NCBI GenBank assembly: GCA_020746105.1
Contig: CM036617.1
Location: 167,098,912-167,162,911, forward strand
DNA: 64,000 nt
Reading direction: 5' to 3'
DNA from: Trogon surrucura
Lineage: Eukaryota > Chordata > Aves > Trogoniformes > Trogonidae
Notes under the pieces: generated by a model
What the model saw: only the letters and a program-made list of their open reading frames with translations
Databases searched by the model: none
Told to the model about the DNA's origin: nothing
Made by a program: the position numbers and the translations under genes
Shown: positions 49,735-58,917 of the stretch, in pieces
Layout: every line of letters begins with the position of its first letter
How positions within the stretch are numbered: position 1 is the first letter of the stretch

Positions 49735-49842
49735 TAACATACGCTTCTTTCCGCCAATTAGCACATTAAATAAGCTGCCTATACACACGCTATTTTTCTG
49801 CGATGGCACGGAGGCTGCAGATTTAAGCTCATTCACTGTTTC
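49735..49842 (-). CDS. Candidate coding exon of a leftward gene (unidentified)
   Basis: Reverse strand: CAGCTGTTCTAG 3' splice site, a 108-nt segment, then TGTTA|GTAAGTG 5' splice site. The phase-0 frame is open for all 36 codons and includes NELKSAASVPSQ and SLFNVLIGGKK. The segment holds four CpGs in CpG-poor surroundings, which fits constrained sequence. It lies about 1 kb downstream of the leftward CpG-island promoter. A reverse-strand exon ending at 50892 (GGAG|GTGAGG) would also end in phase 0 if its ATG at 50927 were used. I do not recognise the protein. Confidence 0.33.
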
Positions 49843-50479
49843 CTAGAACAGCTGAGCTGCTCAACCTTTTATTTTAAAATAATGTCTTTCCATCAACAAT
49901 TCCATTCAGTTTTTCTATCCAACGAGTCTATATGTATTAAGGGTCGCACTGACATTACAATATGTAGATTCATTTCAAGTTTAATATTATGCCACAAAAC
50001 ATTCTTGTATAGGCATTTCCACTGGATATCTGTCAAAGTTTAAAAGATCTAATAAGAAAAATACGTATCTGTTAAAAGAAAAAAAACCACCCTGCTTTAA
50101 GGACAGTGCTACACCTCTAACAGGCCCCAGTGTCACATAAGAATTAAGACATGAAACAATAGTTCACAATGTGAACACAGTTTCAGTGTTTTAAATGCTC
50201 TAGTTCAAAGAAAACTATAAGTTCTAATGTACCTTCTTTACATGAATATCCTACTTAAACTGTTAGCTTCACCATTTTGTTTGATGTGGGCCTCCATAAC
50301 AACCTACAGTAGCCACCCCGGCATTGTTTACTGATGACATCGCAAAAATAACCAACAACTAGGCCTTTTCCACCCTTGCCTCCACTGGAACATCCTCACT
50401 TCCAGTAAATGAGTGTGTCCATACGTTTCAGAAACTTTAATCTGAAGTTCATCAGTGCGCTCCTGAGTGTGGTCACAAG
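49843..50479. other. DNA between candidate exon and CpG island
   Basis: AT-rich, with GC content rising from about 50300. Nothing is recognised. Confidence 0.3.
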
Positions 50480-50797
50480 AAAAACGCTTTTCTCGTCGCT
50501 TCTACAGCCCATCCACCCCGACGCTCAGCAACCACACCCGCCGCGACTGCGGCACCACGTGGGTCACACCACCCCCAGTTTGGGGAGAGCGAGAAAAAGC
50601 CTTCGTGCCACCAGGCTGCCGGGCTCACCACTGCCCCACCCAAACACCCGCCAGGCGCGGCGCAGGAAGCGCCTCCACCTCACAGACGCGCAAGGCGAGG
50701 CGCGACCAGCCAGCCGCCTGGCATGGCCCAGCTCTCTGCGCCTCCGCCACCCAGCAGCAGAGGGCCTCAGCGACACCCTGACACTCGCCAGACCTAC

Positions 50798-50970
50798 CTG
50801 TGACCCGCAGCGGCGGCCGCCAGGACACTCCCCCCGGTCCCCCACGCGTGGCGGGGCAAAGGCCGGCGTCCTCCCGCGCCCCGCTCCTCACCTCCGGCCA
50901 CCTCTGCGCGAAAAACGCAGCGCGCATGCGCGCCGCCGCCTGCACTGGAGCCGAGTCACGTGCTCCCATG
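50798..50970 (-). other. Candidate first exon of the leftward transcript
   Basis: The reverse strand has two good 5' splice sites in 95 bp: GGTCACAG|GTAGGTC (exon end 50798) and GGCCGGAG|GTGAGGA (exon end 50892). NRF-1 motifs lie just upstream. Alternative use of either site is plausible. With the inner one, an ATG at 50927 would give MRAAFFAQRWPE ending in phase 0. The upper end is not determined. Confidence 0.38.
50921..50932. promoter_or_regulatory. NRF-1 palindrome CGCGCATGCGCG
   Basis: Perfect palindromic match to the NRF-1 core GCGCATGCGC. A second GCATGCGCA copy lies at 51051-51059. NRF-1 sites are typical of housekeeping and mitochondrial-related promoters. Confidence 0.75.
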
Positions 50971-51143
50971 CAGCGCGCGCGCGCCTAGCTGCGCCGCGCT
51001 GCTCCCGGCGAGTGCGCGCAGCGGCGCGTGTGCAAAGCTGCAGCCCCCGAGCATGCGCATTGCTGCTGCTGCCGCCGCAGCCGCGCGGGGCAGCGTTCCG
51101 CGCGGGAGGGCTTGCCGCCGCCCCCCGAGAGGCACGCGCCGTA

Positions 51144-51240
51144 CCTGTGCTCCTGCGTCCCGCGGTAGCTCCTGCCTCAGCGCTCGGTGGCCGCCGCCCC
51201 TTCCCGCCTTCCCGGTACCGCCGCCGTAGATTCAAAATCG
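51144..51240 (-). other. Alternative reverse-strand first exon
   Basis: Reverse strand: GGAGCACAG|GTACGG is an acceptable 5' splice site, 260 bp downstream of the AAGATGGCC/octamer module at 51406-51427. The exon's upper end is a guess. Confidence 0.28.
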
Positions 51241-51405
51241 GAACCCGCTCCGGGCAGCAACGCCGCCTACCCCGTGTCGCACGCGCCGGGCCGTTATGCA
51301 AATAAGCCCCCGTGTCCCCTCCCCTATCTCGCGTGACCCCGCCCCCTCCGTGGGCACAGGGGCCGGCAGCGGGGGCTGCCTCGGAGCCGGCCAATCCCAG
51401 GGCCG

Positions 51406-51447
51406 GCCATCTTGGTGGCATGCAAATGAGCCGCCGGGTTATTTAAA
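51406..51447. promoter_or_regulatory. YY1 element, octamer and TATA-like box
   Basis: GCCATCTT (51406-51413), ATGCAAAT (51420-51427) and TATTTAAA (51440-51447) lie within 42 bp, with a CCAAT box 11 bp to the left. The same YY1 and octamer pair occurs at 32055-32104. Confidence 0.7.
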
Positions 51448-51470
51448 TGAGCATGTGGCTCCGCCCCCTC

Positions 51471-51497
51471 GGCGGGCGGGGCGGGCGGGGCGGGCGG
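51471..51497 (+). repeat. 9-bp tandem GC boxes (three units)
   Basis: GGGCGGGGC-type units in tandem give overlapping Sp1/KLF sites just downstream of the TATA-like box. Confidence 0.8.
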
Positions 51498-51547
51498 TTA
51501 TTCGCGCGGACGAGCCGGGGGCCGATGGGCGGCGCTGTCCCTGTCGC

Positions 51548-51562
51548 TGCCAGGGGGCGCTG
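51548..51562 (+). promoter_or_regulatory. CTCF-type motif
   Basis: TGCCAGGGGGCGCTG matches the core of the CTCF consensus (CCA-xx-AGGGGGCGC type). Position at the right shoulder of the island is typical. Binding is not shown. Confidence 0.6.
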
Positions 51563-51660
51563 TGGCAGGGCCGGGGGCCAGGCCCGGGGGCTAGGCGGGA
51601 GCAGCCCGCCTTCCTTTCCTTCCCGCCACAGCGGCTCTGGAGCTTTTCTGACGCCTTCGA

Positions 51661-54119
51661 AAGCCTGCCCAGGGTCCGCTGGGTGTCTCCAAAAATAACC
51701 TGCGTCATCAGCTTCCTGCACGGCTCACCCGCGGCTCATCTCATCCCGGTTCTGGGCCCTGTGAGGGGGTTAATTCAGGCTTGCCCTACGATAGGCCGCA
51801 CTTGGCCAAACCACAGGTTTTGGGTTGCTTTGCTTTGTATTTTTTTAATAATCAGCTTTGGGATTTAAGAGCGCCAAGAAACCAAACAGCGCCGCTGGCT
51901 GGGCTTTAAGCGGATCTGAGGCTTATCCCGGGAGAGCTGTGGGCTGAAGCCAGAAGTGGCCATTTCCCACCCGCCCTCTACTTCTGCCCCAGGGGTGCGG
52001 GTGGGAGGGGCAGAAAACCACAGGACCTGCTTCAGTCTGAGCCAGGGCTTGGCCAACAGCTGGTCTGTCCCATGAGGCATGGGTCGGGTCTGGCAGAGAT
52101 ACCAATGGCCATATCCTTAGGTACACAAGAAGGTACGAGAACATAGAAGGATACGTGTGTGGTTTTTGGCAGAAATGTTTATATGCTGCCTGCACTAAAG
52201 TCACCTACTAACCCCTTAAGAGAGAGTCCCGTCCCCTCCTTGTTAGGGCCAACAAATTTAAAATTCTTCCTACTGAAGGCCTGAAAAATAGCATCCTGAT
52301 TTATCTAATCCAAGAGTAAGCTAAATACAGATTAAGTTCTTGCCTGTCGCGTACAGACCAGGCTGGCCAACGTGGTGCACCGTTCCTGTGTGCCATGGAA
52401 CAGTACCGATGACACAGCATTGTAAGAGTCCCGTCAGATGTGCTTGGCAGATTGAAGGGCAGTGTTTTAAGATGCCATTCCCAGTAGTTCACCTGACCTC
52501 CCTGCTACATGCTTCCATTGCACAGTGAAGATGTGTACATATGCTCGTAAATTTGTGCAAAAACATCTGCAACAGTGTGTTAAGCTGGTGTACTAGCCTG
52601 GGAACCTGAGCTGCTGAAATGTGAATGTACATGTTGCTCTGCAACCTTTACCAAATGCATGACAATTTTCTAAGAGAAAGTGTGGTGGACACCTACAATA
52701 TTAATTTCTTAGACTTTCATTGCCAGCTGTACTGAACGGCAGTACAATACTGGAGTATTTTGTCTTGGAGAAAGGGGGAGATGTGAATTTTAGTTGAGTC
52801 TTCTGTGCTTTTGCACACAGTCAAAGGACAAGGTACTTCAGAAGGAAAAGGACAGAACTATCCAGAAGTGGGCAGTTCCTAGACATGCCTATTGTTTTAA
52901 TTTGAAATTTCACTGCTGGTAAGTGCTTTCATAGAGTCCATACATATGCATCCTTTGAGAGTCAATCAGGAGTGAATGCTTTGTGGCTAAAAGATGCCTG
53001 TTTTCAGAAGACTGGGTATTAGTATAGCCATCTCTTTGAATAACAATTGGTGTTATTCCAAAATTAATTTAGTATGGAAACTGCTACAACAACATAGTAT
53101 CTTGTCCATTGCAGCACACTGAATGCACCTAGAGGGAGAATGAAGAAGGTTTTGTCACCCTAAAAAATACAGTTTGTCAAGTCTGCACTTAGGTATGAAT
53201 TTGCTATCAGCTTGGATTTTTGTTTCTCACAAATAAATAGAAAATAAAGAAATCTACCAAGAAATGAATGATTAAAAAAATCTGCCTTGGATGTCTAAGG
53301 AAAAGATAGTACTGAAAATCAAAAAAAGTCCTATTTGTCAGGCCTAATGTGTGTCTCCATCTGGTGATACACAAAACAGCGCTCACTATGAAAATGTCCT
53401 TTTTCTATACAGACAATAACTGACTTGTAACAAAACCAAAATATGATCATAAGAAACAGTTAGCAATAGTGAAAATAAGAAAAGTCATTTTATGCATACA
53501 TTTTATTTTTAAATCATTGCTAAAAAAATGTGTATTTACAAGAGGTCACCTTGTTAAATGGATGATGCTTTTGAGCCAATAAGATTTGTACCAATTTTTC
53601 TTGGTAGTGGACTAGATTAATAAGTATTTCCTGCACAGTAATAGCGTAATGGGGTGGAATGGTTACAGCGTCTCTGATTATAAGCAGTTCTTACACAGGA
53701 CAAAAGAAATGCTGTAATACTAGAAAGTAATTTCACTAACAGAAGTATTTCTGGCAAGAAAATAAAATCCCTATCTGACAACATAATCTGTGATTTAATG
53801 ACTCATTTGGATCTTCAAGAATCTCACTAGGAAGGCTTAAAATGTACTTGAAAAAGGAATTGTGTGATACCTTTTGAGTGAAGAAAAACAGAGAGGATTT
53901 TTTTTTTAATACAGAAACATAAAGTATAGCCGTCAGGAAGAAATCTATGAAAATACATTAAGACACTTCCTGAACTTTTTAAAAATGTAAACTTGACATG
54001 TACAAAGAGCACAAAAAATGCTAAATGTAACCAAAATACTTGAGGAAACTTTACTGTAATGAATTAAAGCTATTTAAGGGATTTTCACTCAGGCTGCTTT
54101 TCACTGTATATGAAATACC
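51661..54119. other. DNA right of the CpG island
   Basis: GC content falls to background by 52.2 kb. I found no rightward exon with good splice sites and no repeat. If 54120 is a terminal exon, the left part may hold its 3' untranslated region. Confidence 0.3.
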
Positions 54120-54282
54120 TTACTTCTGTAAAATATGCTGATATCCATGTGGTGGCTGTGGAGCAATCTGGCCTTCATCAAGTTTCTTGACTATGTAACT
54201 TACTTCCTGAACACAGTTGTCTTTCCAGTACTTTGGAAATAATTGCTCAAGGTAGCTTGGTTTGGAAGATGACTTTTCACCC
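54120..54282 (-). CDS. Candidate 3'-terminal coding exon (unidentified protein)
   Basis: Reverse strand: after a TTTGCATTTTTAG 3' splice site, one base then 53 sense codons lead to a TAA at 54122-54120. The residue mix is protein-like, with motifs such as SYLEQLFPKYW and APQPPHGYQHI, several aromatic residues and balanced charge. The exon has an in-frame GAAGTAAGT that could act as an internal 5' splice site. Its parent gene would start to the right, perhaps as far as the 60.5-kb island. A 37-nt candidate exon at 54983 fits its phase. I cannot place the sequence in a family. Length alone does not exclude chance. Confidence 0.38.
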
Positions 54283-54982
54283 CTAAAAATGCAAAGTAGT
54301 ACTGCGGTACCATTATTGTTACAGTACAGGTTGAGAAATTAGTTCTCAGTTTTAACTCCCACAATACTGAGATGCAATGTGCTTGACCTCCTGATCATAT
54401 AGATAAAGTTTTATGAACATGCCTCTTGTTAAGTTTTAAGCAATACATTTAAGTGGTTTTAGAAGCTGATGAAGAAATGTGAAGAGTATTCCATATATTT
54501 CCTCCTTGGGAGTATGTTTTGACCTGTTGGAATAAATCTATCTGAACATCACCCTGGAATGTAATTAATATGGGATGTATGCAGTAAATGAACCGTGCAG
54601 ATCATCTGAAATGTGTGGGCTGATTTTTCTATGGTCACGTTACTGACTTAGTTTAAATGAGTGAAAGTATTTGACCTTTTTAAATGTTTAGAAACAGAAA
54701 TAACTTTCTTTAAAATAAAAATGTCTATACTGTTTAAAAAGGCTTTACCCTCAGGGTGGATCAGTTTCTTTTCTCATTTTCTTTTCTCAGCTCTAGCCCT
54801 GGGGGTTTTTCAATGTAATACCAGCTTTAGGTTTTTTTAGAAAGTGGAAGGCTCATGGATTAAGGAATCCAAATGGTAACAGTGGTAATAAATTTCTCAA
54901 AAAATTATGTGTATCTGTAGGAAATTGCTAGTGAAGAATTAGGTGCAGAATGGTTTAGTAATGACTGAAAACAGTAAAATAC

Positions 54983-55019
54983 CTGGGCTTAGCCAAAGTG
55001 AACTTTTTCAAGTTATTAT
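54983..55019 (-). CDS. Possible 37-nt exon preceding the terminal exon
   Basis: Reverse strand: ATTTTGTAG 3' splice site, 37 nt, then AAGCCCAG|GTATTT. The one open frame reads NNLKKFTLAKP and ends with two bases that complete a codon with the first base of the 54282 exon. The fit is suggestive only. An upstream partner in the required phase was not found. The alternative segment at 55535-55565 hits a stop in that phase. Confidence 0.17.
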
Positions 55020-55999
55020 CTACAAAATAACTGGAACTTAAGGATCTCCTCAGTTGTATTTTGAAATGTCTTTTTTTTTTTTGTCTTAAATACAAGATGA
55101 TCGGCCTTGTATTAACTTGCTGGAGGCTTTGTAAATAAAAATTTGGCTGTCAGAAAAGGGCTGGAACGTAAAAAATTAATTGTTTGGATTTATTTATTTA
55201 TTTATTATTTGGGGGTTTGTTACTGTTATATTTCCTGCTTGGGCTGAATTTTCTCCACAGTGACTGAAAGTGAAAATGAAGGGGAACTTAAACCTCACTA
55301 TATTTATGCCAAACCTAAAAATACAGTAATACTTATTAAAAAATCCCACAAAACACCAATAACAACCACCCCCCCCCCCAAAAAAAAACACAACAACTTT
55401 AGCAGTTTTTGGTTTTGTCAGTGCTAAGTTGCCTGCTGGTTTTGTTAGAAGTCATTGTCTTGCCTTTAAAGCTTTTTCCTAAATGGAAGTTGTCATCTGG
55501 TATTTTTTGTCACATTCTGAGTACCTTCTCATGACTTCTAGGTTCTTTTTATTCTGTGGTAAAACAAGATCAATACTTCTTGTATAAATACAGCTTAGAA
55601 AATATCAATCAATTCTTCCAGTACTGAGGCAGGTAATTAACCAAAACATCTGAAATCCTCTGATCCTGATTAAAGTCATCAACAAATAGAGAACTTGTGA
55701 CACCTATCCATTGCCAGTTACCAGCATCTTATTTAATTACATATTTAATTTCCATTACCTAGCAGAATAATTTTAGATGATTTCTCCCAGTGTTGCTGTA
55801 CTTAGGGAAGTGAGAAAGGAGCTCTTTTATTTTGAGAAAGAGGTCCTACAGCTCATTATATATACACACAGAATCTTGAAATAAGAGAAGCTCATGTTGC
55901 CTCTTTTTCTCCTTTTATCAGGGAGGCATGGTCCTCAAAATTTGAATCAAGGAGCCACTGATGAGAAGACCTTCTTAGAATTTAGCTAACATGTACACA
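55020..55999. other. AT-rich DNA with simple repeats
   Basis: T-run 55071-55083, (ATTT)n at 55187-55205 and a C11 run followed by A9 at 55369-55388. No gene is recognised. Confidence 0.4.
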
Positions 56000-56974
56000 C
56001 AGAATCAGTCTTAGCCCTCTACCAGTGTAGCAGGGCTCTCTCACAGAGACATTCCCTACGATACAGGGACCTCAAATCCCTTCTCTGTTCCCAGTTTTGT
56101 GTGAGATACATCTATTCTGTGCCAGCCATTCCCTGTGGCTGTGAAGGCGCTGAAGAGCAGATGGATGTCTGCCTATGACATGAGAAAAGTGAAAATTAAA
56201 AGGAAGATGACCAGTTGATTACAACAAATAGTAGGAATGAAAGTAGAACTGCCAAGCATTTATCTTCCACATCCATTCCACGTACCCTACAATGTCCTCA
56301 TCCTCTGCCTCAGCTGCAACCTACTCTTCTTCCACTCTTTCCACTTCTCCATTCTCTAACCCGTCTTCTCTTCCAACAATCTTCCATGTGCCTGCATTCC
56401 TCAACTGTGCTAAGATGGTAAGAATCTGCAAGGGCTATTACCAGTTCATGTTCAGGGGGTGCATGTCTTGTAAAGCCTGAATCAAGTGTCACCAAAGCTT
56501 GTCTTCCTTTGATCTTAATCAGTTCCATTGTTCAGGGGAGGAGATTCGTTATTTAATCTGTTTATCAAAAATTCTCATTTTCTTTTGTCTGGCTGTGACT
56601 GGCAGTCCCTGACCTCTTCTTAGAGACCACCTCTGCAAGCCCCTCTGCATGCAAAACCTTGCCACCTGCATGCAATACATTCCTCCCCCTGCCTTTGTGA
56701 AGCGCATTTTTTCTGTAAAAATATACATTCATCACTCATTCTCCACAAACGTCCCTTACAAAACCAAAAAAAAATTCCCCACGTCAAAATCAAACTAACA
56801 CCACCATGACACTGACACACGCACTAAAACTCCACTGCTTGTCCCTTCATCACAACAAAAATTCCCAACACCAGTGTCAAAGCTCCCCCTGAATTATTCC
56901 ACTTCCTGGCAATGTCCAGTCCCAGTTTTGCCCATTACCTCTCCCAATTACTGTGATGATCTCAACAGCCTTGA
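56000..56974 (-). mobile_element. Decayed provirus internal sequence, reverse strand
   Basis: This lies immediately downstream (reverse strand) of the primer-binding site at 56992-56975, so it should be retroviral leader and perhaps gag. I recognise no viral protein. Two open stretches (56820-56620 and 56528-56310) show no diagnostic motif. The left limit is arbitrary. The copy is broken, lacks a visible second LTR, and cannot be functional. Confidence 0.35.
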
Positions 56975-56992
56975 GCCTCATGTTGGACACCA
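56975..56992 (-). other. Retroviral primer-binding site, tRNA-Lys-like
   Basis: On the reverse strand, 8 nt after the LTR end, the 18-mer TGGTGTCCAACATGAGGC differs from the site complementary to the tRNA-Lys(1,2) 3' end at four positions. All four are C-to-T or G-to-A transitions, which suits CpG decay of an old insertion. Confidence 0.65.
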
Positions 56993-57000
56993 AAAAATGC

Positions 57001-57290
57001 TGTGGTGGCTCAGTCTTGCATAGCAGCAAGCCGCCCACCAGTTGCTGTCTTACTCTGCCTTTTCAACAGGTCAAGTGAAAGAAATAGGATGGACAAGCAT
57101 AGGACAGTCGAGATAAAGGCAGTGAAACTGCTTACCACTTACTGATTCTGGCAAAACAGACTTGACTTAGGGAACATGAATTTAATTTAATTTATTGCCA
57201 ATTAAAATAGGTTTGGGTAGTAAGAAATAAAAACAAAAATTAAATCTACAACTTCCTCCTTGTCCTATCTCAAACTAAAAAATTCCCGAA
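57001..57290 (-). mobile_element. Partial 5' LTR of the same provirus, reverse strand
   Basis: The reverse-strand LTR ends in GAGCCACCACA at 57001. It shares with the 16.56-kb LTR the block around the poly(A) signal: AATAAA at 57196-57191, then an 'aagtctgttttgcc' equivalent near 57150 and 'tttatctcgactgtcc' near 57105. Similarity stops near 57290, so most of U3 is lost. The sequence is more diverged than the 16.56-kb copy. Confidence 0.75.
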
Positions 57291-58067
57291 GTTCCTATTG
57301 TGTAGTAAATAATACATTTTCCTTTATTCTTTGCTTTTGTATAAAAATGCTGAAACATTAGTTCCTTTTAGTACAAGCTGCTACTAGTTCTTCTTTTGTT
57401 TGTGTTATTCTGCTATAATCTTAGAAGTTGACATTTTAACATTTTCTTGATGTAGCTTGCTGTATAAGTCAAAATATTAATTATTAACAAAACCATCTTT
57501 TCAAATATGCCTACTTTGTTTCAAAAGGATGTGAACAACTGAAAAAAATCGAAGAAAAAAATTATGTCATCATACTCAGTTTCTTCATTAGGATGGGGTA
57601 GGAACAGGTTTCTAAGAAAGTTCTTCCCATGGCAAAAGTATCCCTCTTGGAGCAAGAGGAAGAGAAATAGGTCAGGCAGAAAATGCATAGATGCATGAAT
57701 GAAGTTCTGCTGTCACTCAACAGCATGTTCTAAATGCTTATAATGTCTTTGAGCAAACTCACTGTTTTGCTTTTTTGCAGTAGCCCAACTTGCAGATACC
57801 AATAACTCTTTAGGATTTAATCTGAACGAAAAACATGTTTTCTGTTAAGTTGTGTTGTATTAATAATACTGCTCAATGACATGTCAAAACTACTAAAAAT
57901 AGTAGACTAAAATTTCTGAAATTTTTATGTGACCTCAATTTATCCTAGTCTTGTGTCACTAAAGAAAAAAAACAGAGAGATCTCTGGAACTCAACATACT
58001 AACCAGAGTTGAACAGACCACCCTCATGATGCTAGTATTGAGTTGCCTGAAATGAGAGTGTTGATCT
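57291..58067. other. AT-rich DNA between LTR and CR1
   Basis: Nothing is recognised. Confidence 0.3.
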
Positions 58068-58917
58068 GCTGAGGAACACACTGCAGAGAGACATGGACAG
58101 GCTGGGTCGATGGGCTGAGGCCAACGGTATGAAGTTCTATAAGACCAAGTGCAGGGTCCTACACTTTGGCCACAATAACCCCCTGTAGCGCTACTGACTG
58201 GGTGAAGGGTAGCTGGAGAGCAGCCCGGCAGAGAGGGACCTGGGAGTGCTGGGTGACAACCAACTGAACATGAGCCAGCAGTGTGCCCAGGTGGCCCGGA
58301 AGGCCAATGGCATCCTGGCCTGTGTCAGGAACAGTGTGGCCAGCAGGGGTAGGGATGTAATTCTGTCCCTGTACTCAGCACTGGGGAGGCCTCCCCTCGA
58401 GCCTTGTGGGCAGTTCTGGGCCCCTCACTGCAAGAGAGACATTGTGGTGCTGGAGTGGGTCCAGAGGAGAGCAAAGAGGCTGAGGAAGGGACTAGAGGGA
58501 AGGTCTGATAAGGAGAGGCTGAGGGAGCTGGGGCTGTTTAGCCTGGAGGAGACTTGGGGGACCTTATCACTCTCTACAACTACTTGAAGGGAGATTGTAG
58601 TCAGGTGAGGGTCAGGCTCTTCTCCCAGGCAGCTAGTGACAGGACGAGAGGACACAGCCTGAAACTGCATCAGGGAAGGTTTAGCTTGGATATCAGGAAA
58701 CACTTCCTCATGGAGAGGGTGCTCAGGCATTGGAATGCACTGCCCAGGGAAGTGGTGGAGTCACCATCTCTGGAGGCGTTTAAGGAAAGGCTGGATGTGG
58801 CACTTAGTGCCATGGTCTAGTCAGTGTGGTGGTGTTGTGACATAAGTTGGACTTGATGGTCTCAGAGGTTTTTTCCAGCCTCAATAATTCTCAATAATCA
58901 TGTGATTCTGTGAAGAG
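58068..58917 (+). mobile_element. CR1 LINE, forward, 0.85 kb, frame broken
   Basis: CR1 from 'tgctgaggaacacactgcag' to the tail at 58917. The ORF2 C-terminus can be followed, but it has an in-frame TAG at 58186-58188 (CAG to TAG) and a frameshift near 58545-58560, where a short deletion replaces the usual 'gagaggctgaggggagacc' block. The frame 58246-58545 then continues in another frame to 58820, ending with the CR1 motif [19 protein letters not shown]. Confidence 0.94.

Larger units (their letters stand above)
50480..51660. promoter_or_regulatory. Large CpG island, probable bidirectional promoter
   Basis: The strongest CpG island in the window, about 1.2 kb. From left to right it carries E-boxes (50556, 50957), reverse-strand 5' splice sites (50798, 50892, 51144), NRF-1 palindromes (50921, 51051), two octamers (51296, 51420), a CCAAT box (51391), a YY1 element (51406), a TATA-like TATTTAAA (51440), tandem GC boxes (51471-51497) and a CTCF motif (51549). 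The left half points leftward and the TATA/GC-box part can drive rightward transcription. Open frames up to 298 codons across it are low-complexity Arg/Ala/Pro products of GC-rich DNA. Confidence 0.85.

Noticed and set aside
50409-51868. Open frames of 298, 190 and 177 codons in the main CpG island
   Set aside because: They cover NRF-1, octamer, YY1 and GC-box sites and overlap each other on opposite strands. Promoter DNA explains them better.
56310-56528. Reverse-strand TLDSG motif suggesting a retroviral protease
   Set aside because: Only one short motif, no flanking protease or pol sequence, and too close to the primer-binding site unless most of gag is deleted.
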